The notes under the pieces are model-generated. The model was not told the origin of the DNA. It did no database searches and saw only the letters and a list, made by a program, of their open reading frames with translations. DNA of 50,562 bases from Candidatus Poseidonia sp. (GTDB lineage: Archaea > Thermoplasmatota > Poseidoniia > Poseidoniales > Poseidoniaceae): NCBI GenBank assembly GCA_023254365.1, contig JALRLQ010000002.1, positions 1 to 50,562 of the forward strand, written 5' to 3'. The first letter of the stretch is position 1, and each line of letters begins with the position of its first letter. The position numbers and the translations under genes are program-made. Below are positions 27,332-36,341 of the stretch, piece by piece.

Positions 27332-27368
27332 GCGACGGATTGAAGCCTGTGAGTGCACTGGGCGTGGC

Positions 27369-27719
27369 ATGGCGATTGAACGATTGTTGACGGGAAGCAT
27401 CCAAAATCAACTCCAAGAGTTGATGTCAACCGAGGACTTGGTGATTGAAGCCTTCCGAGATTTGGTCAAGGACGAACTCAAGGCTCACATTCGTGCCAAA
27501 GTTGACGAAGATCCCGAACTCAAGGCCGAAATCAAGGAAGCTGTGGCCTACTATTTCCATTCAAAAGCACGAAGCATCTATGCGGAATTGAAGGCCACTC
27601 GGGCTGCAACTCGCCTTGGACTTCGTTTGCTCCCTGACGAGTTGCAAGGTGAGGTTGGCGAAGCCTTGGTGACGCTGTTTGAGAAGGAACTCGGAGCCCT
27701 GCTTGAGAAGGCACTTTGA
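27369..27719 (+). CDS. Small helical protein, unknown function
   Basis: About 116 residues from ATG 27369 (MAIERLLTGSIQNQLQELM). An upstream ATG at 27324, overlapping the preceding stop, would add 15 residues with an unusual Cys/Arg-rich composition. The chain is strongly helical, acidic and rich in Lys/Glu pairs (FRDLVKDELKAHIRAKVDEDPELKAEIKEAV), with no cysteine motif, signal peptide or membrane segment. I do not recognise the family. It lies directly behind the DHH-like gene in the S15 cluster, so it may work with that protein; in other archaea this slot can hold Pcc1 or S3Ae, but this sequence is neither. Confidence 0.6.
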   Translation: MAIERLLTGSIQNQLQELMSTEDLVIEAFRDLVKDELKAHIRAKVDEDPELKAEIKEAVAYYFHSKARSIYAELKATRAATRLGLRLLPDELQGEVGEALVTLFEKELGALLEKAL

Positions 27720-27784
27720 GCCGATTTCTCCGCAGTCAAGAGTTCATGTTATGAGGCATGGGCGCTTGGCAGGGGCGAGAACTG

Positions 27785-29800
27785 ATGCGTCAAGCCTTGC
27801 TTCTGAGTTTTCTTCTTGTAGCCGTTACCCTGTCTCCGGTGCTTGAACCCGTGCAGGCAGCAGGCTCGGACGACCTTGTGGTCTGTTGTGACGCTAGCCC
27901 GGTCGAGTTGTATCTCCTTGGCAGCGACAGCAACAAGAAACTCACGCCCTTCGCATCGGAACTCGGCGATGAGCCGCAACGAGTCTCTCTCGAGACCTCC
28001 ATCTCATCCCAAGAGAGCATCGGCCGCTGGGTCCTCCCCGACACCTGGGGGGGCGACATCCCTGAATCAACGTGGACCTTCTCGTTGAACTACGAAGTTT
28101 CCAACGCTGCTGGTGTTCAAATCAACGCCACTGCCACGGTGAACATCGGCTCCAAAAGTTTCTCCGCCCAAACGGACCCGGGTTCGTTCCTTGCCCAAGG
28201 AACCGGCTCCATGACCTTTGAAATTGAAGTGGAAGCCATGACCACATCGGGTTCATCGAACATTGAACTTGAAATGACGGCTCAAGCCGTTGTCTTCAGT
28301 GTCCCGGGTGCCGATGCAAAACTCGAATTTCTCTGGGGAAGCGAAGATGATGCATCCTCTCTGGAAGCAACGATTCCTGTGATGGACATCCTGATGGTTG
28401 AACCCGAGGTGGAAGGCTCCGACGTGTACCTTGCCGTTCGTTTGGATTCCCCGTGGGGCCTGTCAACCCTTGCGATGGCCGAGTCCATCAGTCTCAAAGT
28501 CAACGGGAGAGAGGTGACCGGCGATCCCATTGAAACGGCGTCCGGCGATATGGTTCGAGTCACATGGACATGGTCCGAGGCTGCCGGTGGTGTTGAAGTC
28601 ATCAACGTCGAAATTGACTTGGTGTTCCAGCAAGGAAAACCCTCGCTGAAGGGCTCTGCGACCTTTGAAATTGAGACCGATGATTCAGGTGGCGGCACCG
28701 GAACCTACTATCCACCTGACGAACCTCTTCGCACCGACGGTGACGGGAGTGGCTTGGTGCTTGACATTGACATCAACTTGAGGCATGACGGCAACGGGTT
28801 GTTGCTCGAGCGAGTGACCACGATGGAAATTGGCGATGAACTGGCGTTTTGGATGCGTTGGGGCATGGACCACATTGGTGACGATAACCCCGCTTTGTCC
28901 TCGATGCTTCGTGCCTTTTCAGCGGGTGCCGTGACGGACGAAGACCGTGTGAGCCGCTTCGTTGAGGATGTGGAACTCGCAGAATTTGAACGGCAATTGG
29001 TCACCCTTGGGCCGATGTACATGAACGCAGGCCTCGGCCTTGACACCGAAGAGTTGCTCGGTGATTTCCGGTCGTTTAACGAACTCAAGGTTGAGGTGGA
29101 TTTGAACGGGAAAAACGCCGTGATCAACCATCCCGTGACGTTGCGTTTTTCCACCACACAACTGATTGCTGACGGTGAGCGCTTTGACCTTCTTCGCAAT
29201 TTTGTCGTCGTCCAACCCGCCCCGCTCTGGAGCGACATGACGATTGAACTCACCGCTCGCTCGAGTTCCCTTACGGCATTGAGCAGCAGCATTCTTCGAG
29301 AATCCGATGCGTTTGATTTCTCCGTTTCTCGTTTGCCCTGGGGCGATTCGATTCGCCTAAGTGGAACGGACATTGACCAAAACGAGAAATTCACACTGGC
29401 CACCTTGCCAACCACTTCGCTGGTGTATGCCCCGTTGTCCTTGACTGCTCTCACCCTCGTTGGTCTGATTGGAGCCTTTGTGATTGGTTTGAACTTGACC
29501 AAAGAACGTCGTCGGACTTCTCTCTATGTTGAACTGGTCTTGGTCCCGGTGGTGCTGCTCATCACCGTGCTCGGCTATCCACCTCTGTTCATCGGCATCG
29601 CGCTTGGTGCAACGGCGATGATTTGGTGGGTCACCGGTGTTGCGAGCCCTCGATTGGTGGGAGCGGCCCAACGTCGTACCTCAACCGTACCGACCATTCC
29701 ATGCCCTGCTTGCCAAACACCCAACGCCGTCACGACGACTGAGCGACCCCATCGATTCAATTGCAAAGGATGTCAGCGAGTGATCAAATTGGTTGCCTGA
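27785..29800 (+). CDS. Exported multi-span membrane protein with C-terminal zinc ribbon
   Basis: 671 residues from ATG 27785 (MRQALLLSFLLVAVTLSPV, a good signal peptide; the ATG nine codons upstream is less likely). The ectodomain of about 530 residues is beta-rich with Thr/Ser runs, a GGGTGTYYPPDEP linker near residue 310 and a helical second half (LSSMLRAFSAGAV; VELAEFERQLVTLG). Three C-terminal helices (SLTALTLVGLIGAFVIG; YVELVLVPVVLLITVLG; FIGIALGATAMIWWVTG) precede a cytosolic zinc ribbon, CPACQTPNAV ... FNCKGCQRVI. No enzyme motif was seen. Its TGA directly abuts the TGA of the opposing CBS gene (shared TGATCA at 29798-29803). Confidence 0.8.
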   Translation: MRQALLLSFLLVAVTLSPVLEPVQAAGSDDLVVCCDASPVELYLLGSDSNKKLTPFASELGDEPQRVSLETSISSQESIGRWVLPDTWGGDIPESTWTFSLNYEVSNAAGVQINATATVNIGSKSFSAQTDPGSFLAQGTGSMTFEIEVEAMTTSGSSNIELEMTAQAVVFSVPGADAKLEFLWGSEDDASSLEATIPVMDILMVEPEVEGSDVYLAVRLDSPWGLSTLAMAESISLKVNGREVTGDPIETASGDMVRVTWTWSEAAGGVEVINVEIDLVFQQGKPSLKGSATFEIETDDSGGGTGTYYPPDEPLRTDGDGSGLVLDIDINLRHDGNGLLLERVTTMEIGDELAFWMRWGMDHIGDDNPALSSMLRAFSAGAVTDEDRVSRFVEDVELAEFERQLVTLGPMYMNAGLGLDTEELLGDFRSFNELKVEVDLNGKNAVINHPVTLRFSTTQLIADGERFDLLRNFVVVQPAPLWSDMTIELTARSSSLTALSSSILRESDAFDFSVSRLPWGDSIRLSGTDIDQNEKFTLATLPTTSLVYAPLSLTALTLVGLIGAFVIGLNLTKERRRTSLYVELVLVPVVLLITVLGYPPLFIGIALGATAMIWWVTGVASPRLVGAAQRRTSTVPTIPCPACQTPNAVTTTERPHRFNCKGCQRVIKLVA

Positions 29801-30211
29801 TCAGAGGTTCAAGTCTTTCAAATTCTTGACCAGCGTAACGGCTTCCTGATAGTCGCTGGGGGAGAAGTAACCCACAAATTCATCCTCGTCGTTCACCGCC
29901 ACAACGGCTTGTGGGCTGCGAAGTTGGATATCGCTGAGGACGCTTTTCAAGTCATCACTCAACTGCACTTTCATGAAATCCATTTCCATGTGTTCATGGC
30001 ATTGGTCCTTCGAAGCATCCACACCTTCGCTCAGGGCTTTCACCATTTGGCGCTGGCCGAGGACACCTTTGACGCCGTTGTTGTCGTCCAGGACGACCAA
30101 AATGCCTCCGGGGACGCTCAACAAACGCTTGGCTGCTTCCTGAAGTGTATCGCTGCTGCCAACGGTCATGTGTTCATCGTCAAGGGTGAGGTCGTTCACG
30201 GTTTTGCCCAT
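29801..30211 (-). CDS. CBS-domain-pair protein
   Basis: 136 residues comprising two CBS motifs and little else: VNDLTLDDEHMTVGSSDTLQEAAKRLL ... GILVVLDDNNGVKGVLGQRQMVKAL and FMKVQLSDDLKSVLSDIQLRSPQAVVAVNDEDEFVGYFSPSDY. CBS pairs bind adenosyl ligands and act as regulatory modules. With no attached enzyme, the partner is unknown. It is last in a minus-strand run after gltX (39 bp gap) and abuts the convergent membrane-protein gene with no spacing. Confidence 0.88.
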   Translation of the reverse strand: MGKTVNDLTLDDEHMTVGSSDTLQEAAKRLLSVPGGILVVLDDNNGVKGVLGQRQMVKALSEGVDASKDQCHEHMEMDFMKVQLSDDLKSVLSDIQLRSPQAVVAVNDEDEFVGYFSPSDYQEAVTLVKNLKDLNL

Positions 30212-30250
30212 GAATCAACCACATCGGTTGGACCCTTTGTAACTTGCCGC

Positions 30251-31975
30251 TTAGGGTTCTTGCCCTTCCTCATGACACAAAATCAACGTGTCCTCGGAGA
30301 GAAGAAGTGCATAACCGACGCGTTCCAGTTGAACAATGGTGCCTGCGGGATAGCGATGCTGTTCCAGTTGCCCTGCGATGTGAACCTTCTGATCGTTTTT
30401 GGTTTCAATCAAGGTTGCTTCCTTGGCGTGTTGGACGGGGAGCCAATGCACGACAGGTCGGTTGTCTTGGCGGTCGATCGATTCAATCTCCGCAATTTGG
30501 TCGTGCAGCGCCACGTCCGCGAATTCTTTGAGTCGGATGTCCATTTTTTCCAAATCTTCGCCTTCCAACCAGATGCTGCCCTTCAACGACCACGCACGTT
30601 TTCCCATGGAGGCGTCATTAGGGTGAACATCCAACTCGATGGCGGAGGGGTGTTCCCCTTCCAACTCGTATGCGATGGGATGGCGGACAAAGGACAAGCG
30701 AGGTGCAGTGGCGTCAATCGCCTTGGTGTTATGGGAGTAGAGCGTGGCAAGCGGCACCGAGATGTCCTTTTGCGTGATGCCCAATTCCAACCAAAAACTG
30801 CGCAGGGCCTCGGCTTGAATCCCGCGTTTCCTCAAACCGTCCAAGGTTGGTAATCGGGGGTCTCCCCAGCCATCATATCGCCCCTCTTCGATGTCTGCAC
30901 GCATTTGAGAGGTGGAAAAACCACCCCATTCGTGGACTTTGACCCGACCCCAGTACAACGTTTCGGGATACGTCCACCCAAAATGTTCGTAGAGGAGGGT
31001 TTGTTTTCTCGTTGAATCCATCAAATCCTTGCCGCGTATGATGTGCGTGACTCCCTGCAGGTGATCTTCGACGGCGCTCTGAAAGTCCAATAACGGCCAA
31101 ACAACGTACTTGGAACCAATTTCCGGCCGCGGGTGAGGGTGCGCTTTGGTGTCTTGAATGCGCAAGGCCGGCCAGTCCCGCAAGGCTGGATTCTTCAACG
31201 TCATGTCGGTTTTCACCCGGACAACAGCGTCACCCGGCTTGTATTTTCCTTTCAACATCATCGACCAGAGCGTGGTGTTGTCCTCAACGGATTGGTCTCG
31301 ACAGGGGCAGTTGGTCTTGGCAATTCGGTGCTCTTTGAAAGCGTCAGCAGAACATCGACAGACATAGCCGTGACCTTCGTTTAGCATCGTTGTGGCGTGT
31401 TCGTAGTACACCTCCATCCGGTCAGAGGCAAGAATGACCCTGTCAGGGGCCCGCCCCGTGAGCCATTCGGTTTCTTCCTGAATACGCCCGTAGGCTTCAA
31501 GCATCGGCGGCTTGACTTTGGTATCGGTATCATCGAAACGAAGGATGAATTCACCTTCGTACATCTCTCTGTAGGTGTTGTTGATGACCAGTCCACGAGC
31601 ATGGCCAAACGACAACGGCCCGTTGGGGTTGGGTGCAAATCTCAACACAACCTTGCCTTTGGTCGCCTTTTCAAGGTCAGGTAATCCATCCCGTCGGGCT
31701 TTTGTTTCTCGCTTTTCAAGCAGGTGAGGTGCTTCTTTTTCGAGAATGGAACGAACCGAATCAAGGCCTTGGCCCGAGGCCAATTCGTTGGCGTTCATGA
31801 CCTCGCTGGCAACGATGCTTGTGACGGCCTTTCCGTGCTGTTTGAGATCCTCTCGCATGGCCATGATGCGACCAATGACCGAACCAGCGGCTGCTTTTCC
31901 TTCGTACTCCAAGGCGTTTTGCAACGCGACATGACGAATCATGGCTAGGGTTTCCTCGTCCGGATTCCACGTCAT
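30251..31975 (-). CDS. gltX: Glutamyl-tRNA synthetase (archaeal type)
   Basis: 574 residues. It charges tRNA-Glu (non-discriminating forms also charge tRNA-Gln). The N-terminal archaeal extension (IRHVALQNALEYEGKAAAGSVIGRI) is present. The Rossmann fold carries the HIGH equivalent FAPNPNGPLSFGHARG, the acceptor-binding insert contains cysteines (VCRCSADAF, NCPCRDQ), and the KMSKS loop is FSTSQMR. The C-terminal beta-barrel anticodon domains match archaeal and GlnRS-type enzymes. ATG 31975 (MTWNPDEET) is preferred; a TTG at 32008 overlaps the rnhB stop and would add 11 residues. It is co-directional with rnhB upstream and the CBS gene downstream. Confidence 0.95.
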   Translation of the reverse strand: MTWNPDEETLAMIRHVALQNALEYEGKAAAGSVIGRIMAMREDLKQHGKAVTSIVASEVMNANELASGQGLDSVRSILEKEAPHLLEKRETKARRDGLPDLEKATKGKVVLRFAPNPNGPLSFGHARGLVINNTYREMYEGEFILRFDDTDTKVKPPMLEAYGRIQEETEWLTGRAPDRVILASDRMEVYYEHATTMLNEGHGYVCRCSADAFKEHRIAKTNCPCRDQSVEDNTTLWSMMLKGKYKPGDAVVRVKTDMTLKNPALRDWPALRIQDTKAHPHPRPEIGSKYVVWPLLDFQSAVEDHLQGVTHIIRGKDLMDSTRKQTLLYEHFGWTYPETLYWGRVKVHEWGGFSTSQMRADIEEGRYDGWGDPRLPTLDGLRKRGIQAEALRSFWLELGITQKDISVPLATLYSHNTKAIDATAPRLSFVRHPIAYELEGEHPSAIELDVHPNDASMGKRAWSLKGSIWLEGEDLEKMDIRLKEFADVALHDQIAEIESIDRQDNRPVVHWLPVQHAKEATLIETKNDQKVHIAGQLEQHRYPAGTIVQLERVGYALLLSEDTLILCHEEGQEP

Positions 31976-32004
31976 GGTCTTCACCCGTGCGTCATCTCGC
32001 TCCT

Positions 32005-32748
32005 TCAAGAAATGCGCGGACCTTCTTCACGAAACAGGGTCTGTTGAACGGTGCGCTGTTGGCCTCGAACGGGTACATCCCCTTCCCTGTGTTCTGACCA
32101 AAACCGTTGAACAGTAGCCCATCCCCAGCGAACATCCGGATCGATGCCCTCTTGGGGGCAGAGCGTGTTCAATGCTTGCTGAGTTGCAGGGTCGCTGGGG
32201 TAACCGGATCCCAATGGGACCCGGTAACGTTGCTGAATAGCACCCATTTCTCGTTCTCGTTGTTCCTTTGCAAGGATGCTCGCCATGGCGACAACCGGGT
32301 GGTTTCGGTCAGCTTTGTGCTCGGATACCATGGTGCTTGATGGCCAAGGCCAACCCACCAATCCCTCGGTGATGCGACGGGTGAATCGTTCTGCGTTCAC
32401 GTCACAAGCGTCGGCGACGATGTCAACCTGCTGGTGCGTGGGCAACGCTTCGAGAGCCTCTCGAAAACCAAGCACCTCCAGCATGTTCAGCCCTTCGTTT
32501 TGGAGGGCGATGTCGATGCGCTCAGCATGATAGGTGACCGTGCAGCCAAACCAACCTCGGGATTGTTGCTGTTCAGTAAACCAATCCTCCAGGGCCTTTC
32601 GCTTCTTTGGACTCAAATCCTTGGAGTCGCGAACTCCCTGTTCGGCCAAGAGATGAACGTCGGTTGCGGGAACAGAACACACACCGAACACCAGAGGGCC
32701 CAGAACGGGCCCTCGTCCGGCTTCGTCCAGTCCAACAAGGTGGTTCAT
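32005..32748 (-). CDS. rnhB: Ribonuclease HII
   Basis: 247 residues. It cleaves RNA in RNA-DNA hybrids and at single ribonucleotides in duplex DNA. Active-site motifs are GLDEAGRGPVLGPLV near the N-terminus, DSKDLSPKKR, the third acidic residue in VADACDV, and EHKADRNHPVVAMASILAK, followed by GSGYPSDP. All expected acidic residues (DE, D, D) are present. The C-terminus extends about 30 residues past the core, ending in QQRTVQQTLF, which resembles a PCNA-binding PIP box (Q-x-x-L/V-x-x-x-F spacing, approximate). The gene starts 3 bp after the upstream surface-protein stop and ends next to gltX, indicating one transcript. Confidence 0.95.
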   Translation of the reverse strand: MNHLVGLDEAGRGPVLGPLVFGVCSVPATDVHLLAEQGVRDSKDLSPKKRKALEDWFTEQQQSRGWFGCTVTYHAERIDIALQNEGLNMLEVLGFREALEALPTHQQVDIVADACDVNAERFTRRITEGLVGWPWPSSTMVSEHKADRNHPVVAMASILAKEQREREMGAIQQRYRVPLGSGYPSDPATQQALNTLCPQEGIDPDVRWGWATVQRFWSEHREGDVPVRGQQRTVQQTLFREEGPRIS

Positions 32749-32751
32749 GCT

Positions 32752-35160
32752 TCAAAACTCCAAGTCGTCATCCGGTCCATCCACAGGTGTGTCCTTGTTC
32801 AGGTCCTCGGCAATGGGTGAAGTTTCGGAGAGAACGGTGGCTGCCTGAGTTCCGTTCACGTTCATGTTCTCTGGCCGAATTGATGCCAGCAATTCATCCG
32901 CTTTGGTTCGACTGATGTCTTCTGTTCGTTTGTCGATGACCAGATTGGCAGCATCCACGAGCGTGGTTTCAATGGGTGTGCTGGGAACGGAAGCCTCGCC
33001 GTGCGTGTGTCTGAACATGGCTTCGTAGGTCTCCCTCGGTACAGGTTCGAGCGGTGCTTGAACAGGCGCAGGCGTTTCCGGCTCGGGGTCTTTCTGGTAT
33101 TGTTGGAGCCAATCATCAGCGGAGGCTTGTTCTTGGTAGGGCATGACATGTTCTGTTTCCAGACGCCTCTCCCGGTCAATCACCGCCTTGTAAATGATGA
33201 CACCGGCAACCAGGATGGCGAAGAGTACACCTGACCATGCTTTGAGGTAGAGAACTGCAGTGCTGGCAAGTCCGCCCCAATCAATCCCCTCATCGACGAC
33301 TTCTTGTGGCTGCCACTGTTTCCCCAGATAATCGCCGGTTGAGGTGTAAACAAAGGGTGTTTCCGGGGCCAATCGTGACCGGATGGTGGTGTTGATGTAC
33401 ACCGTGCCGTTGTTCGTTTGGTCCATGGGCAGTTGAACCCATGCTCGGATGGTGAAATTGGAATTCAAAGGAATTTCGTTGATTTCGAACGAACGAGGAA
33501 ATTCTACCCCTTCTTCGACCACGGCTTCTTCCGGAGGGATGAAGCCCATGTCGACCACATGGCTTGATTGCAACTGAACGATCAATCCGTCCACGGCATT
33601 TCCATCGTTGCGAACCTCCATCGCAAAGGTCATTCGGCCACGAGCGTTTACTTGCTCCTCAACGTTTCGAAACGTCCATTTGATTTCGGGTGCGACTTTG
33701 AGCGGAATGGTGACGGCCGCCATGACCTCGCCGGTGTCACCAAGCACTTCGATGGTGGCGTTTCCAAGCAAGAACGCCACGGCGTTCGCATCCGCTTGAA
33801 TCTCGAGGAAAGGAAACGACTTCGCTTGATTTGCCTGAACCAGCAGCGCTTGACCCGGAATGACGACGTCAAAACCATCGGTGATTTCTCCGAGTCGCAG
33901 TACATAGGTGTCGTAGGCATTTCCGGTGTTCCTAACGGTCAGGGATGCCTCACAGGTTTGGTTGGGGAAGATGCTTTGACACCCTTCTTGCGAGTAGGTG
34001 AGTTCAGCCGAGGCAATTCGTTCAATGCGAGCCATCACGTCCGTGGTCTTGACCGCCGCCGCACTGCCCGATGGAAACACAAACAGGCGAACATAGAGTT
34101 CCCCCGAGAATTGGTTGGGTGATTGGAACCCGATTTCAATGGTTCGAGATTCGTTGGGTTGCAGCGTGACATCTTCCAAACCACCAAACAACGCAACCAC
34201 CCACCCGCTGCTGTTGAAACGGTCAGCGGGTGGTGAGTTTTCTGCTGGTTCCCCGTTTCCGTCAAGGGCTTGGAGCGTGATGTTGAGCGTGTTGGGTGAA
34301 TTCCCGACATTGCGCACGACAGCAGAAAGGCGGCCGTCCTGATTTGGCGCCACCACCAGTTCAGTCTCTACATCGTCAATGCTCGCGTTTCTTTTTTCGT
34401 TCATCAACAGGTCTACGTTCCATTGGGTGCTACGTTTGTCCAAACCGGAAACGGCGGAGAGAACGAAGCGTGGTCCGGTGTTAACAAGAGGGGCGCCATT
34501 TTCAACAGCAGGGACGTCCACCCAGAAGTAGACGTAGATCAGTTGGCCTGGATTGATGATGGAATAGGACGTCTCACCGCTCGTGTACGGCATGTTCCAA
34601 CCCCATGACCACCCAGATGCAGAGTAGAGTGAAAACGTAACGTTGTCTGCGTAGCTCCCGTTGTTTGAGATGTTCACGGCGACCGCTGTCCGTATTTTTT
34701 CATCCACGGTGAGTGTCGAAAAATCATCCACCCCAAAATTGATGTTTGACCACTGAGCAATCATGACGTTCATCTCAACGGTTTGGTTGACGGTTTCGTC
34801 GAGGTCCGAGGTCACCATGAACGACACGGTGACGTTTTGGTAACTGGCCGACGCATTGGCTTTGATGTTGAATGCCATCTGGCGCAGATGATTGGGAACC
34901 AGCAGTTCGGTCAGGGGCAAGCCCAGCACTTCAACCATGGACGGGACAGAAAGGGGTGTGATGGTGAGCGCTTGGTTTTCGCTGGCCTTGTTGTGCACGG
35001 TGATGTAGGTGCTGACGGTCTCGTTTGGATGTACAACGACCTCAGAAGGGGCGACCACGGCAAACAATTCCCCTTCTCGACTGGACACCTGGGCGGTTGC
35101 ATCCGCAAAGGGCATGCCGTAGGGTGCGATGAAGAGGAGCAAGAGGAGTGCCCACCGCAT
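32752..35160 (-). CDS. Anchored surface protein with NEW3/CARDB-like repeats
   Basis: 802 residues from ATG 35160 (MRWALLLLLFIAPYGMPFADA, signal peptide); an ATG at 35199 would add 13 basic residues, and still longer open frames upstream lack support. The ectodomain is a chain of Ig-like units with features of NEW3/CARDB domains: VVAPSEVVVHPNETVSTYITVHN, VVRNVGNSPNTLNITLQ, LTVRNTGNAYDTYVL, MEVRNDGNAVDGLIV. NxS/T sequons are frequent. One membrane helix (GVLFAILVAGVIIYKAVI) is followed by RERR and an acidic cytosolic tail of about 155 residues, lacking the GLPxGW motif found in the two giants. It is first in an operon with rnhB and gltX, an odd pairing that may reflect only a shared promoter. 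Confidence 0.88.
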   Translation of the reverse strand: MRWALLLLLFIAPYGMPFADATAQVSSREGELFAVVAPSEVVVHPNETVSTYITVHNKASENQALTITPLSVPSMVEVLGLPLTELLVPNHLRQMAFNIKANASASYQNVTVSFMVTSDLDETVNQTVEMNVMIAQWSNINFGVDDFSTLTVDEKIRTAVAVNISNNGSYADNVTFSLYSASGWSWGWNMPYTSGETSYSIINPGQLIYVYFWVDVPAVENGAPLVNTGPRFVLSAVSGLDKRSTQWNVDLLMNEKRNASIDDVETELVVAPNQDGRLSAVVRNVGNSPNTLNITLQALDGNGEPAENSPPADRFNSSGWVVALFGGLEDVTLQPNESRTIEIGFQSPNQFSGELYVRLFVFPSGSAAAVKTTDVMARIERIASAELTYSQEGCQSIFPNQTCEASLTVRNTGNAYDTYVLRLGEITDGFDVVIPGQALLVQANQAKSFPFLEIQADANAVAFLLGNATIEVLGDTGEVMAAVTIPLKVAPEIKWTFRNVEEQVNARGRMTFAMEVRNDGNAVDGLIVQLQSSHVVDMGFIPPEEAVVEEGVEFPRSFEINEIPLNSNFTIRAWVQLPMDQTNNGTVYINTTIRSRLAPETPFVYTSTGDYLGKQWQPQEVVDEGIDWGGLASTAVLYLKAWSGVLFAILVAGVIIYKAVIDRERRLETEHVMPYQEQASADDWLQQYQKDPEPETPAPVQAPLEPVPRETYEAMFRHTHGEASVPSTPIETTLVDAANLVIDKRTEDISRTKADELLASIRPENMNVNGTQAATVLSETSPIAEDLNKDTPVDGPDDDLEF

Positions 35161-35253
35161 GACATTGGCTGTTCTTCGCCCTCTATGAATGGCACCCATC
35201 CTTGAACACCAGCAGAACGCAGGTTTCTTGAACAGGATTCCACTCGGGAACTC

Positions 35254-35667
35254 ATGGCTCCTCTTTGGCCGTTCAAGAAGAAAGAAGCTGTGGCTGTCCT
35301 CGACGAAGAGCCCCCTGCGCCTTTGGTTTACAAACGCGGCGAAGACCCAAACGCTCGACCAGAGGTCACCTCGGACCAAGCAGCCTACAAAGACGCCCTT
35401 GCTTTGTTCGGAGGTGGCTCTCAAACCGTTGAGGCTGCCAGCGACCAGTCCACTCTTTACGACGGTGTGACGGCTGAATCGGCTGCCGTTCCAGAGGCTT
35501 CAACTCCTGAATCCGAAGAACCCGCAACGCCAACAATGGACGATGCCCCCTCGTTCACGTGGGTTCACCACACGGACGGTTACCACTACAAACAGAACGC
35601 CGACGGTTCCTTTGAGCCAACGCCCCACGTTCGTCGTGCAGACGGAACCTACGCACCATACTCTTGA
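35254..35667 (+). CDS. Small acidic protein with aromatic repeat tail
   Basis: 137 residues, divergent from the NEW3-like gene. It begins with MAPLWPFKKKE, a short amphipathic basic start, continues with an acidic, Pro/Ser/Thr-rich, presumably disordered region, and ends in a compact segment with repeated aromatic-DG-aromatic units (WVHHTDGYHYKQNADGSF; RADGTYAPYS). The tail is reminiscent of OCRE-like aromatic repeats, but that is only a resemblance. No signal peptide or cysteines. It overlaps the convergent SRAP gene by 19 bp. Family not recognised. Confidence 0.65.
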   Translation: MAPLWPFKKKEAVAVLDEEPPAPLVYKRGEDPNARPEVTSDQAAYKDALALFGGGSQTVEAASDQSTLYDGVTAESAAVPEASTPESEEPATPTMDDAPSFTWVHHTDGYHYKQNADGSFEPTPHVRRADGTYAPYS

Positions 35668-36332
35668 TCAAACAAGGTTCGAAGCGGCTCAATGAGTCCT
35701 CGGTGGTTGGTGGTTGGGCGATTGACGTCACGTGACACGGGATGGCGATCGATGCGAAAAGAGGATTCAAGTTCTGGAAGTTCCCCCTCGTTCAACCATG
35801 AATCCAGGTTGTTCTCTGTAAGGAGAACCGGCATTCGGTGGTGCACCTCGCGGCAATCTTCGTTGGCTTCTTTGGTTAGCATGACACAGGATTCAAGATA
35901 GGCTCCGTCGTTTTGCCACCGGTCCCAAATCACGGGAAACAAGCACATGCTTCCGTCCATCGGATAGTGATACCATGGAACTTTTCCGTTTGGCGTGGTC
36001 ATCCACTCGTACCAGCCATCGGCGGGGAGCACCCCTCTGCGTCGTTGGAACGATGTGCGAAACATTGGCTTTGAGGCAACGGTCTCAACACGTGCATTGA
36101 TTGGCTCCCGTTGGGAAGGTGATGACCATGAAGGTCGAAGCCCCCACTTCATCATGCGCATGTGGCGGGGAGCTGGCTCATCGTGAACGCCGCATTCGGT
36201 GATGATTGGGACCTGTGTTTGCGGCGCAACATTCCACGATGGTTCGAAGGGCGTCAAGTCCGATAGCGGCTGGGAATCAAACAAGGCGGCGACCTCGTCC
36301 ATGGGTCGTGCAAGGGAAAACCGTCCGCACAT
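35649..36332 (-). CDS. SRAP domain protein (YedK/HMCES-like)
   Basis: 227 residues. SRAP proteins form a thiazolidine crosslink through Cys2 with abasic sites in single-stranded DNA and so protect them during replication. The sequence starts MCGRFSLARP, exposing Cys2 after Met removal. It also has WNVAPQT (conserved Asn), MKWGLRPSW, INARVET, LPADGWYEW (catalytic Glu) and VHHRMPVLL (catalytic His), so all key residues are present. Length fits the family. It begins 9 bp after pheT in an operon GXGXG protein, pheT, SRAP. The 3' end overlaps the opposing small acidic gene by 19 bp. Confidence 0.94.
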   Translation of the reverse strand: MCGRFSLARPMDEVAALFDSQPLSDLTPFEPSWNVAPQTQVPIITECGVHDEPAPRHMRMMKWGLRPSWSSPSQREPINARVETVASKPMFRTSFQRRRGVLPADGWYEWMTTPNGKVPWYHYPMDGSMCLFPVIWDRWQNDGAYLESCVMLTKEANEDCREVHHRMPVLLTENNLDSWLNEGELPELESSFRIDRHPVSRDVNRPTTNHRGLIEPLRTLFDQEYGA

Positions 36333-36341
36333 GGTCTGACC

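Noticed and set aside
29909..30853. Open frame across the CBS and gltX genes on the opposite strand
   Set aside because: Both minus-strand genes are complete with conserved motifs. This frame is a mirror of their codon bias.
35161..35424. N-terminal extension of the NEW3-like surface protein
   Set aside because: It would place the signal peptide about 90 residues inside the protein and overlap the start of the divergent gene at 35254.
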